From an uncultured Clostridia bacterium (lineage in GTDB: Bacteria > Bacillota > Clostridia > Christensenellales > Borkfalkiaceae): DNA of 16,886 nt. Below the pieces are notes generated by a model. It worked only from the letters and a program-made list of their open reading frames with translations, was not told the DNA's origin and searched no databases. The stretch covers positions 1 to 16,886 of the forward strand of contig USSJ01000003.1 of the NCBI GenBank assembly GCA_900557285.1, given 5' to 3'. Positions 7,575-14,860 of this stretch are shown here, one piece after another. Each line of letters opens with the position of its first letter. Within the stretch, counting starts at the first letter, position 1. A program made the position numbers and the translations under genes.

Positions 7575-8366
7575 ATGAAAGATAAGGGCGTATATTTTTC
7601 GGAAGCGGATCTGGAGCGGCAGATCTATTTCAAGGACGAGACGATTCTTTCCGAGGTAGGGCATTTCCATGACAGCGTGGAATTTGTATTCATGCTGGAA
7701 GGGGAGATCGAAGCGCGGCATCTTGCCGAAGTGCAGCATTTGCGGGCGGGCGAGATCTTTTTTGTGGGGAGTTTCGAATACCATTGTTATAAGAAATGCA
7801 CGCCGCACATACGGGCGGTGGTGCTGGTATTGAGCCGTGAATACACGAAAATTTTTTCGGAGTCATTCAAGGGCTTTACGTTGCCCACCTATATGAAGAA
7901 TACGGAAAACAACCGCGATGTGATCGGCTTGATACGGCATTGGCTGAAAGAAAAGGATGAAAATAATACGTATCTGTGCAATTTCGGGTACAGCACGCTG
8001 TTGTTTGCAAAGCTGGTCAGATGCTATCCGCTCACGCCCATTGTGGAGAGCAAGGACAAGCGTGTTACTGTAAATGTTTTAAAGTACATAAACGAACACT
8101 ATGCGGAAGACATTTCGCTCACGACGGTGGCGAACGAGAGCGGGTACACGAAGGAATACTGTTCCAAGATCTTCCGAGACATCGTAGGGATCCGTTTTCG
8201 CAGTTATCTGAATTTGCTGCGTCTGCGCAAAGCGAAGGAATATTTTGCCGAGCAAAAGCGCACGGGACTGACGTCCCTGGAAATTATTTATAAATGCGGA
8301 TTCAGCAGTACGGCGACGTTTTACAGGGCGCAGAAAGAGGTAAAAGATAAAAATATTAATTTTTGA
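7575..8366 (+). CDS. AraC-family transcriptional regulator with N-terminal cupin sensor domain
   Basis: 263 residues from the ATG at 7575. The frame stays open 324 nt further upstream, but that part covers the promoter and the 78-bp repeats and encodes only a basic 26-residue repeat. Starting at KDKGVYFSEADLERQ gives a normal AraC length. Upstream GGAG (7555-7558) is far, and AAGGG (7568-7572) is close. Residues about 20-100 look like the AraC cupin, with HDSVEFVFMLEGE and the LRAGEIFFV turn that usually surrounds the effector pocket. Residues about 163-258 hold two helix-turn-helix motifs: LTTVANESGYTKEYCSKIF (182-200) and the second ending CGFSSTATFYRAQKE (241-255), the family signature. 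It probably senses a sugar-like ligand and controls the genes around it; the target is inferred from position. Confidence 0.92.
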   Translation: MKDKGVYFSEADLERQIYFKDETILSEVGHFHDSVEFVFMLEGEIEARHLAEVQHLRAGEIFFVGSFEYHCYKKCTPHIRAVVLVLSREYTKIFSESFKGFTLPTYMKNTENNRDVIGLIRHWLKEKDENNTYLCNFGYSTLLFAKLVRCYPLTPIVESKDKRVTVNVLKYINEHYAEDISLTTVANESGYTKEYCSKIFRDIVGIRFRSYLNLLRLRKAKEYFAEQKRTGLTSLEIIYKCGFSSTATFYRAQKEVKDKNINF

Positions 8367-8389
8367 AGTGGATTTTCGTCAATTTGATA

Positions 8390-8417
8390 TTGATTTTGCA
8401 AATCTATCTGTGATAAA
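8390..8417 (+). promoter_or_regulatory. Putative promoter for the oxidoreductase/surface-protein genes
   Basis: TTGATT (8390-8395), a 16-bp spacer and an extended -10 of TGTGATAAA (8409-8417) form a plausible sigma-A promoter; transcription would begin near 8424. The spacer holds the inverted repeat GATTT-TGC-AAATC (8392-8404), a possible operator. The -10 overlaps the left arm of the terminator at 8415-8450, so new transcripts would lack that hairpin. Confidence 0.45.
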
Positions 8418-8450
8418 CTTTATTTGCGGACAGCAGATAAAGTTTTTTTT
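8415..8450 (+). terminator. Likely terminator after the AraC-family gene
   Basis: 8415-8427 pairs with 8433-8445 (13 bp with one G-U pair, loop GGACA), and the T-run extends to 8450. The stem is A/U-rich, so the terminator may be leaky; it would separate the regulator from the downstream transcript. Confidence 0.6.
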
Positions 8451-8476
8451 GTACCGCTTGGGAGGGTTTAGGAGAG

Positions 8477-9760
8477 ATGGGCAAAATCGTGACGGTTTCT
8501 GTTATCGGTGTCGGTGCGCGCGGCGGAGAAGCGTATGGCAGATATCTTTACAAGCAGAAAGACAAATATCGGATTGTAAGTTTGTGTGATATCAACGAAG
8601 AGCGCCTTGAAAAGTACGGAGATACCTTTGGCGTGGCGCAGAGCGATCGCTTTCGGGACGAAGATGAATTTTTTGCAAAAAAGCGCAGCGATCTTTTGCT
8701 GGTATGCACGCTGGATCAGATGCATGTGCGGATGGCGAAGCGGGGGTTGGCGTTGGGGTACGACATTTTGCTGGAAAAGCCGATCTCGGCGGATCCGAAA
8801 GAACTGCGCGATCTGGTGCAGTGTGCGCGGCAGTCGGGAAGGACGGTGATGGTCTGCCATGTTCTGCGTTACACGGCGGCAATCAACAAACTGAAGGAAG
8901 TGCTGGATTCGGGCGTCATCGGGAAAGTGGTTTCCATCGACCAGACGGAAAATGTAGTTTTCTGGCATGAAGCGCACAGTTATGTGCGCGGAAACTGGCG
9001 CAGAAGCGAGGATACGACGCCCATGATCATGGCAAAGTGCTGTCATGATCTGGATCTGATCCAGTATTTTATCGGCGCGAAATGCCGCAGCGTGTCGTCC
9101 ATGGGGTCTTTGTTCTATTTCCGAAAGGAGAACAAGCCGGAAGGGGCGGCGGATCGCTGTACGAAATGTAAATATGTGCGGACTTGTCCGTACAGTGCGG
9201 AGCGCATTTACGTCGACATGTGGAAGAACGAATTCGGAGCGCCCGAGAATGCCTGGCCGATGAACGTGATCACGGACGAACTGCCTCTGACGGAGCAGAA
9301 TTTACACAAAGCCATTGAGGAAGGTCCTTACGGCAGGTGTGTATTTGCATGCGACAACGACGTGGTGGATAATCAGACAACGATCATGCAATTTGAAAAC
9401 GGGATCACGGCCACATTGAAAATGGAAGCGTTTGTGAAAAACGGCGGCAGGGATATCCGTTTTTTCGGTTCGGACGGGGAGCTGTCGCTGCACGAAGGGG
9501 AAGACAAGATCGTGCTGAAAAGGTATTTCGGCGAAGACAAGGAGTGGAGGATCTCCGATCTGACCGACGATCTGGAAGGACACGGCGGCGGCGATCACAG
9601 GATGCTCGATAAGCTCTATGAAATTCTTGCGGAAGGCAACAAGCAGGTAGATACGTCCATTGAAAATTCGGTGGAAAGCCATTACATGGCGATCGCGGCG
9701 GAGGAATCGAGGCTGAAAGGCGGTGCGCTGGTGGAATTGGCGTCGTATCGTAAAGATTGA
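8477..9760 (+). CDS. Gfo/Idh/MocA family NAD(P)-dependent oxidoreductase with a Cys-rich insert
   Basis: 427-residue cytosolic protein; a GGAGG lies at 8461-8465. The N-terminal Rossmann fold shows VIGVGARGG (9-17), an acidic CDINEERLEKYGDTF strand end and the diagnostic EKP (100-102). The C-terminal sugar-binding domain has HVLRYT (128-133) and KCCHDLDL (187-194), giving Lys/Asp/His residues at the usual catalytic positions. Family members oxidise or reduce sugars, inositols and sugar derivatives, and some are NAD-dependent glycosidases. An insert at about 216-245 carries CTKCKYVRTC (228-237), and a second pair GRCVFAC lies at 286-292, together suggesting metal binding or a structural disulfide. 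It is first in a likely operon, 44 nt before the surface-protein gene. The exact substrate is not predictable. Confidence 0.92.
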   Translation: MGKIVTVSVIGVGARGGEAYGRYLYKQKDKYRIVSLCDINEERLEKYGDTFGVAQSDRFRDEDEFFAKKRSDLLLVCTLDQMHVRMAKRGLALGYDILLEKPISADPKELRDLVQCARQSGRTVMVCHVLRYTAAINKLKEVLDSGVIGKVVSIDQTENVVFWHEAHSYVRGNWRRSEDTTPMIMAKCCHDLDLIQYFIGAKCRSVSSMGSLFYFRKENKPEGAADRCTKCKYVRTCPYSAERIYVDMWKNEFGAPENAWPMNVITDELPLTEQNLHKAIEEGPYGRCVFACDNDVVDNQTTIMQFENGITATLKMEAFVKNGGRDIRFFGSDGELSLHEGEDKIVLKRYFGEDKEWRISDLTDDLEGHGGGDHRMLDKLYEILAEGNKQVDTSIENSVESHYMAIAAEESRLKGGALVELASYRKD

Positions 9761-9763
9761 TTT

Positions 9764-9777
9764 CCGCCGTGAGGCGG
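9764..9777 (+). other. Small intercistronic hairpin
   Basis: CCGCC-GTGA-GGCGG forms a 5-bp GC stem with a GNRA-type tetraloop 3 nt after the oxidoreductase stop and 27 nt before the next ATG. No T-run follows, so it is not a terminator. It could protect an mRNA end or be incidental. Confidence 0.35.
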
Positions 9778-9804
9778 TGAATGAACCGATAGGGAGGAAT
9801 CGGA

Positions 9805-12800
9805 ATGAGTAGAAAATACGTATTTTACAGAGGAGCGGTTGCGTTTTTTGCATTGTGTTTTGTATTCTCGGTACTGTTTGCCGTGTTTACGGGAATGCAG
9901 AACGTGCGTGCCGCGGAGGAAGATACGGTAACGGTGAGCGGCGTTTCCGTCGAATGGGACGGCAACGGAAATAATCACGATCTTGTTACGCTGACGCTGA
10001 ACGGCGCGTCTTTTGTATCCAATACCGACAGCAACAGTCATTGGGAATATTTTGCGCCCTACATATATGTCAACGGTACGGCGGTCACGGGCAATGTGGC
10101 GTGGGCGATCGAGGGGCGGTATACCGCGACTTCAAATTTCTGTTTTTATCTGAACCAAAACATCCTGAAACAGGACGGTTCGGATCTGATCGAGATCCGC
10201 GAGGGCTGTAAGATCCCGTTGGGCGACGGAGCGGATTATTATGTCGTATCCGAAACGGCTTCCTTTGTTGCGCCCGTGAATGCGCAGAATACGGGAACCG
10301 AAACGTTTGTAAAGGGATCTGCGGTAACGGTGAGCGGTGTTTCCGTCGAATGGGACGGCAACGGCGGCGGCAACGATCTGGTCATTCTCACATTGGAAGG
10401 GGCGGCGTTCGAGTCCAATCTGACGAGCAACACGCATCGTCATGAGATCGAATCGCATATTTTTGTCAACGGTACGGCGATTTCGGGCGTGGCATGGGCG
10501 ATCGAAGGGCGGTACACCAATCCGAAACATTACTGTTTCTATCTGCCGCAGGATATGCTGAAGCAGGACGGTACGGATGTCATCGAGGTGCGCCGCGGCT
10601 GCCATATTCCGCATAACGACGGTGAGAGTTATTATCTGGTCACGGAAAACGCGGTTTACCTTTCTTCGGGGAGTTCCGTTTCGGGGCAGACGGAAACGTT
10701 TGCCAAACAATTTATCTGGGAAACGGGGAAAAAGTATGACATCAATGCGGATGTCCTGAAAGCGGCGTCTGCGGGGAATATCGGCGAATACGAAACGAAA
10801 GGCGTAACGCTCAGCGGCGGGCACGAAAGCTGGGGCCTTACGGGCGGCGACGCCTACACGCAGGGCCTTGCGATCGGGGATTATGCGGCATTCCGATTTG
10901 TGATGCCCATCCAAACCGAACAGGCGAAGAGCGTGGAAATCGAATACAAGTATGACGGAAAAGCGCTCATTTATGTGTATCCGCTGGGCGCGCAGGAACT
11001 GACCTATGAAAACGCGCTGCAAAGTTTTTGGACGACGGCAGAAAACGACATAGAGAAAGTAAAACTTTCGGCGGAAGCGTTGGGCGCGGACGGAAGTTTC
11101 GGCGGATTTATCCTGCAGCTGGCGGACGGAGCGGGCGTGCAGTTCTTCCTGGACAGCATCACGCTTTCGGCGGAAAGTTTCGATCCGGGAGAAGTGGAAG
11201 AGGTCGTCAAGTTCGAGTGGACGCTGAATACAAAGATCGACATCGATGCGTCCGTGCTTAAAACGAACGGTGCGGGCAGCATCGGCGAATATGAAACGGA
11301 AGGCATTGCGCTCGGCAGCGGACATTCCGACTGGGGGCTGACCGGGGACGGGTTTGCAAACACGCAGATCCTTGCCAAAGGCGATTATTTTGTCGTCGAA
11401 TTTGTCCTTCCCATTGAAAATACTTCGGTCAAGAGTTTTTCTCTGGAGATCTTAAACAATGCATCGGCATGTTTCTACGTATATCCGTTGGGAACGGCGG
11501 AGCTTGGGTATGACAGCGCGGTACAGAGTTTCCGCACGTCGAACGGGCTTTCGACGGTGGAGCTGTCGGCTGCGGAATTGTTCAAAGACGGTGCGTGCGG
11601 CGGATTTATCGTGCAGGCGATGACGGATTCGGGCGTGCAGTTCTTCTTAGACAGCATCACGCTGAGCGAGAAGGCGGTGCAGGCGGAAGTGGAAGATCTG
11701 ACCGAGCCGGAGTATGCCACAGCGACCGTTTCGATCGTGGAAGTTTCGTACACATACCGTTATGAAGGCGGGTACGACGATCTGCTGCTGATCACGTTCG
11801 ACCAGAATATATTCAACAAGACATCGGACAAAGGGCTGAACAACGAGCGTGTCGAGCTGGATGATTTTGCGGAATTTTTGCTGATCAACGGCGTTTCCGT
11901 ATCGGAGAGCGGGATCGGCGACTATGCGCTTCGTTCCATGTGGGAGCGGCACGACCGACTGGGTATCTTTATCAGGAGCGGTTCGGCGGGCAGTCTGAAC
12001 AACGACGCCTTTGACAAGATCACGTTTGCGAAAGGGTTTGCCATCCGCGGTTCGACGGGCGATTATACCATGTACACGCTGGCGCAAGACGCGGTATTCT
12101 ATACCAACCGCGCGCTGGAATCGGGCACGCAGGTAACGATGTCCGCAGAGAGCGATCCGCAGGTGGATCAGAATCTGACGCCGCTTCTGGTTACATGGAA
12201 GGTTTCGGGCGGTACGGCGACGATTTCGATCACGTTTGACAAGACGGTGCGCATGGAAGGAAGCGATTTTACGGAAAACATTCTGCGCTACATACAAGTG
12301 GACGGCAAAGCGCTTTCCGAATGGGGCAGCGAGGTGACGGTCACCTTTGATGCCATGACGATCGGACTTTCCTTTGCGACGACGCTTGCGGCGGATGCGG
12401 ATGTGCGCATTACGATCGAAAAGGGGATGAACGTACAGACAAATCCCGACGAAGCGCTTTCGCTCAAGACGGTACAGGCTACCGCGGATTTTGTGCGCGG
12501 CGAAAACAAGGAAAATTATTTCTTTGCCCAGGGCGGAACGCTGAATGTATATTGGGTGACGCCGCCCGAAGCAATTGCGGCGGAAAACGAGGAAGATACG
12601 GGTTTTGTTACGTTGGATCTTCGTCTGTCCGTGATGAATGCCGTGCTTGAAAACTTTAATTCTTCCGTATTGAAAAATATTCTCATCGGCGACGACGATC
12701 TTCTGAAGATCCTTACGGACGAAAGCGGAGCATCCGCGACGCTTTCGGGGTACACGCTCAGCATAAAGATCCCTGCAAGTTACATTGCGAAAGGTCTGGT

Positions 12801-13638
12801 CATCACGGTGAAGAAGGGCTTCACGACGCCTGCGGGCGGGGAGCTTGCGGCGGATGAAAGTTTCTTCTACGATGAAATTTTTGAAGAGTTTAACGGCGAA
12901 GTGCACCGCGAGGAGATCGAAAGCATACTTAAACTTACCGACGTCAACACGATCCTGACGGCGACGGACGGCGTTGCGCCGGGCACGAACCAGCTGTTTA
13001 TCGAGTTTACGACTCCTTGCAGCACCAAGTATCTGCCGTTTATGCAGGCGGATGCCGAAACGATCTTTGCAAGTTACGGTTCGGTGGGCGTCACGATGCC
13101 GGCGCTGTACGTGTATGAACTCAACCGTTACGGAATGCGCGAGAGCCTGTGGGATTATTTCCTGATCGACGGCAAAACGCTGCGGGAGTGGGCGGTTGCA
13201 GACGGCGGTGCGGACGCGACGCGCTACATCGATGTCTACTACCAGGGCACGAACTTCGGCGTCTATTATCTGCAGCTCGTGATCAACGCGCAGAGTTCGG
13301 CCGTCATGGATTGGAGCGAATCGCACACGATCACCTTCAAGGAAGGGTTTATAACGCCTGCATTCGGCGTATTTGACAAGGACGTACAGTTTGCGTGGGA
13401 TCCCGAAACAAAGACCTGGGCGCCCGATGCGTCCGCAAACGCGACCGTGGATCCGAACGCGCAGCTCAAAGACGAAACGGGCGAAGTTGTGGTCACGTTC
13501 GGCGGCGGCTGCAGCGGATTTGCGGCGGGAACGGGTACGATTTTCGGAGCGTTGCTCGTAACGGGCGCGGTAGCGGCCCTTGCGGTACGAAAAAAGCGCG
13601 GCGCAAACGGTACGGAAACGGGGAAAAGAGGAGAATGA
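9805..13638 (+). CDS. Large repeat-built secreted surface protein with Cys-type C-terminal sorting tail
   Basis: 1277 residues, preceded by AGGGAGGAA. Residues 1-36 are a signal peptide (basic start, hydrophobic 11-28, likely cut after VRAA). I recognise no enzyme domain. Architecture: A1 (about 42-155) and A2 (174-287), close copies at 132-residue offset; B1 (305-456) and B2 (472-622), copies at about 167-residue offset that both end VQFFLDSITLS, like jelly-roll carbohydrate-binding modules; then four diverged A-like domains A3-A6 (about 640-767, 773-896, 900-1022, 1050-1197). All A domains close with a beta strand ending in a K/E/R-x-G-[FCM] turn, e.g. GCKIP, GFTTP, GFITP. A linker leads to GGGCSGF (1233-1239), a hydrophobic stretch and VRKKRG. 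It has no LPXTG. Probably a surface adhesin or glycan-binding protein; role inferred. Confidence 0.9.
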   Translation: MSRKYVFYRGAVAFFALCFVFSVLFAVFTGMQNVRAAEEDTVTVSGVSVEWDGNGNNHDLVTLTLNGASFVSNTDSNSHWEYFAPYIYVNGTAVTGNVAWAIEGRYTATSNFCFYLNQNILKQDGSDLIEIREGCKIPLGDGADYYVVSETASFVAPVNAQNTGTETFVKGSAVTVSGVSVEWDGNGGGNDLVILTLEGAAFESNLTSNTHRHEIESHIFVNGTAISGVAWAIEGRYTNPKHYCFYLPQDMLKQDGTDVIEVRRGCHIPHNDGESYYLVTENAVYLSSGSSVSGQTETFAKQFIWETGKKYDINADVLKAASAGNIGEYETKGVTLSGGHESWGLTGGDAYTQGLAIGDYAAFRFVMPIQTEQAKSVEIEYKYDGKALIYVYPLGAQELTYENALQSFWTTAENDIEKVKLSAEALGADGSFGGFILQLADGAGVQFFLDSITLSAESFDPGEVEEVVKFEWTLNTKIDIDASVLKTNGAGSIGEYETEGIALGSGHSDWGLTGDGFANTQILAKGDYFVVEFVLPIENTSVKSFSLEILNNASACFYVYPLGTAELGYDSAVQSFRTSNGLSTVELSAAELFKDGACGGFIVQAMTDSGVQFFLDSITLSEKAVQAEVEDLTEPEYATATVSIVEVSYTYRYEGGYDDLLLITFDQNIFNKTSDKGLNNERVELDDFAEFLLINGVSVSESGIGDYALRSMWERHDRLGIFIRSGSAGSLNNDAFDKITFAKGFAIRGSTGDYTMYTLAQDAVFYTNRALESGTQVTMSAESDPQVDQNLTPLLVTWKVSGGTATISITFDKTVRMEGSDFTENILRYIQVDGKALSEWGSEVTVTFDAMTIGLSFATTLAADADVRITIEKGMNVQTNPDEALSLKTVQATADFVRGENKENYFFAQGGTLNVYWVTPPEAIAAENEEDTGFVTLDLRLSVMNAVLENFNSSVLKNILIGDDDLLKILTDESGASATLSGYTLSIKIPASYIAKGLVITVKKGFTTPAGGELAADESFFYDEIFEEFNGEVHREEIESILKLTDVNTILTATDGVAPGTNQLFIEFTTPCSTKYLPFMQADAETIFASYGSVGVTMPALYVYELNRYGMRESLWDYFLIDGKTLREWAVADGGADATRYIDVYYQGTNFGVYYLQLVINAQSSAVMDWSESHTITFKEGFITPAFGVFDKDVQFAWDPETKTWAPDASANATVDPNAQLKDETGEVVVTFGGGCSGFAAGTGTIFGALLVTGAVAALAVRKKRGANGTETGKRGE
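9928..10665 (+). repeat. Duplicated A-type domain (A1 and A2), 396-nt offset
   Basis: The start of A1 at about 9931-9968 recurs at 10327-10364 with a single base change over 38 nt (shared protein VTVSGVSVEWDGNG). Identity then drops but stays in register (VNGTA, VAWAIEGRYT, LKQDG, GC.IP). This fits a tandem duplication of a 132-codon unit, with the start kept similar by selection or recombination. Confidence 0.9.
10717..11670 (+). repeat. Duplicated B-type domain (B1 and B2), about 501-nt offset
   Basis: B1 (residues 305-456) and B2 (472-622) share IGEYET, WGLTG, VYPLG, GGFI.Q and VQFFLDSITLS. The final strand resembles the conserved last strand of galactose-binding-like beta-sandwich modules. 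The protein-level repeat is clear; glycan binding is inferred. Confidence 0.85.
13501..13602 (+). other. C-terminal tripartite sorting signal with conserved-type Cys
   Basis: Encodes residues 1233-1266 of the large surface protein: GGGCSG, then about 21 mostly hydrophobic residues, then RKKR. The order (Gly/Cys motif, transmembrane helix, basic tail) matches the class of Cys-containing CTERM signals such as MYXO-CTERM and Synerg-CTERM, and not the sortase LPXTG type. Recognised by pattern only. Confidence 0.7.
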
Positions 13639-13639
13639 C

Positions 13640-14797
13640 ATGAACAAGCGGATTTTGAAAGGAATTTGCTGTTTCGTTGCCTGTTTTCTGTTCGTATTCT
13701 GTCTGGCAGGGTGCGGCGGCGGAGAGGATCCTCCGCCGCAGGAAAAGCCGGGGCAGGAAGAGGAGGAGCCTGTGAAAGAGGAGCGCGATATCGAGGCGTC
13801 CGACCCCGCCGACGGCGGGAGCGCGTCGCTTGCCAACGCAAAGATCGCGGCATTTACGGAAGCGTTCAAAGTCTGTTCTTCGGAAAAATATACGGACGGA
13901 ACGGACCTGTATGCGCCCGCGGGGCTGACGCTTTCGTGGACGTGCAAGCAGAGCGCGGAGAAATACACGGTTTCCCTGTCGCAGTCGGAGGACATGTCGG
14001 ACGCGGCGGTATACGAAACGGAACAGGCGCAGCTGCATGTGGACGATCTGTATGCGGCGACCGATTATTACTGGCAGGTGGAAGCGAAAATGCAGAGCGG
14101 AACGCTGCGTTCGGACGTATTCCGTTTCACGACGAAAGAGGAGCCGCGCACGGTGCTGATCGAAGGGGTTTCCAACACGCGGGACATCGGCGGCTATGCG
14201 GCGGCAGACGGAAAGCGCGTGCGCCAGGGCATGATCTACCGCGGCGGAAAGCTGGAGGATATCACCGAGGCGGGCAGGGAAAAAATGCTCGAAACGTACA
14301 AGATACGCACCGATCTGGATCTTCGCCGCGGCGAAGAGAGCACGAACGTGTTCGGGGACGAAATGCAGTACATACAGATCTCGGCGCCCTATTACACGAC
14401 GCCGAACGGTACGACGGGCATCGACGTGGCGGGAAACCGCGAAGCGATCGCCGAGATCATGAAAGTGTTTGCCAAAGAGGAAAATTACCCTGTGTATATG
14501 CATTGTTCGATCGGCAGGGACAGAACGGGTACCTTTGCCATGCTGCTGGAAATGCTGTTGGGCGTCGGGGAAAACGATATCTATCTGGATTATGAGTTGT
14601 CCCTCTTTTCCGCGGCGGGATGTTCGGACAATACCCCGGTCAACACGTTGTTTTACACGTACTTCTGGCCGACGTACAATTATATCAACCAAAATTACGA
14701 CGGAGCCGACCCGTCGGAAAAATGCGAAGCGTTTTTGCTGGATGCGGGGGTCACGGCGGAAGAGATCGCCTCGATCCGCTCCCTGCTGCTGGTATAA
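13640..14797 (+). CDS. Lipoprotein with FN3-like domain and tyrosine-phosphatase-type (Y_phosphatase3) catalytic domain
   Basis: 385 residues from the ATG at 13640, one base after the preceding stop and with GAGGAG at 13628-13633; an in-frame ATG at 13580 lies inside the upstream gene. The signal peptide ends in lipobox LAGC, lipidated Cys25. An acidic Glu/Pro linker (27-52) follows, then a fibronectin-III-like domain (about 53-166, with LSWTC, ATDYYWQVEA, FRFTT). The phosphatase domain starts at GVSNTRDIGGY (176-186), with MIYRGG and LRRGEE, and carries the catalytic P-loop HCSIGRDRTGT (288-298): nucleophile Cys289, Arg295. Relatives include Listeria LipA-type tyrosine/phosphoinositide phosphatases. 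It is predicted to act outside the membrane; substrate unknown. Catalytic motif complete, so probably active. Confidence 0.93.
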   Translation: MNKRILKGICCFVACFLFVFCLAGCGGGEDPPPQEKPGQEEEEPVKEERDIEASDPADGGSASLANAKIAAFTEAFKVCSSEKYTDGTDLYAPAGLTLSWTCKQSAEKYTVSLSQSEDMSDAAVYETEQAQLHVDDLYAATDYYWQVEAKMQSGTLRSDVFRFTTKEEPRTVLIEGVSNTRDIGGYAAADGKRVRQGMIYRGGKLEDITEAGREKMLETYKIRTDLDLRRGEESTNVFGDEMQYIQISAPYYTTPNGTTGIDVAGNREAIAEIMKVFAKEENYPVYMHCSIGRDRTGTFAMLLEMLLGVGENDIYLDYELSLFSAAGCSDNTPVNTLFYTYFWPTYNYINQNYDGADPSEKCEAFLLDAGVTAEEIASIRSLLLV

Positions 14798-14811
14798 AAT
14801 TTCCCGGACGT

Positions 14812-14833
14812 GCCGCCGTGTCATGCGGGCGGC
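14812..14833 (+). other. Small intercistronic hairpin
   Basis: GCCGCC (14812-14817) can pair with GGCGGC (14828-14833) around a 10-nt loop in the 63-nt gap between the phosphatase and the last gene. There is no T-run, so termination is unlikely. I see no promoter in the gap either. Confidence 0.25.
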
Positions 14834-14860
14834 TGACCTATAAGGAGGAAAAATTAGAAA

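Noticed and set aside
13450..13638. Sortase LPXTG anchor on the large surface protein
   Set aside because: No LPXTG-like motif precedes the hydrophobic tail; the motif is Gly-Cys based.
13580..13639. Upstream in-frame ATG for the phosphatase lipoprotein
   Set aside because: The added 20 residues overlap the previous gene and would bury the signal peptide; the 13640 start gives a clean lipoprotein signal.
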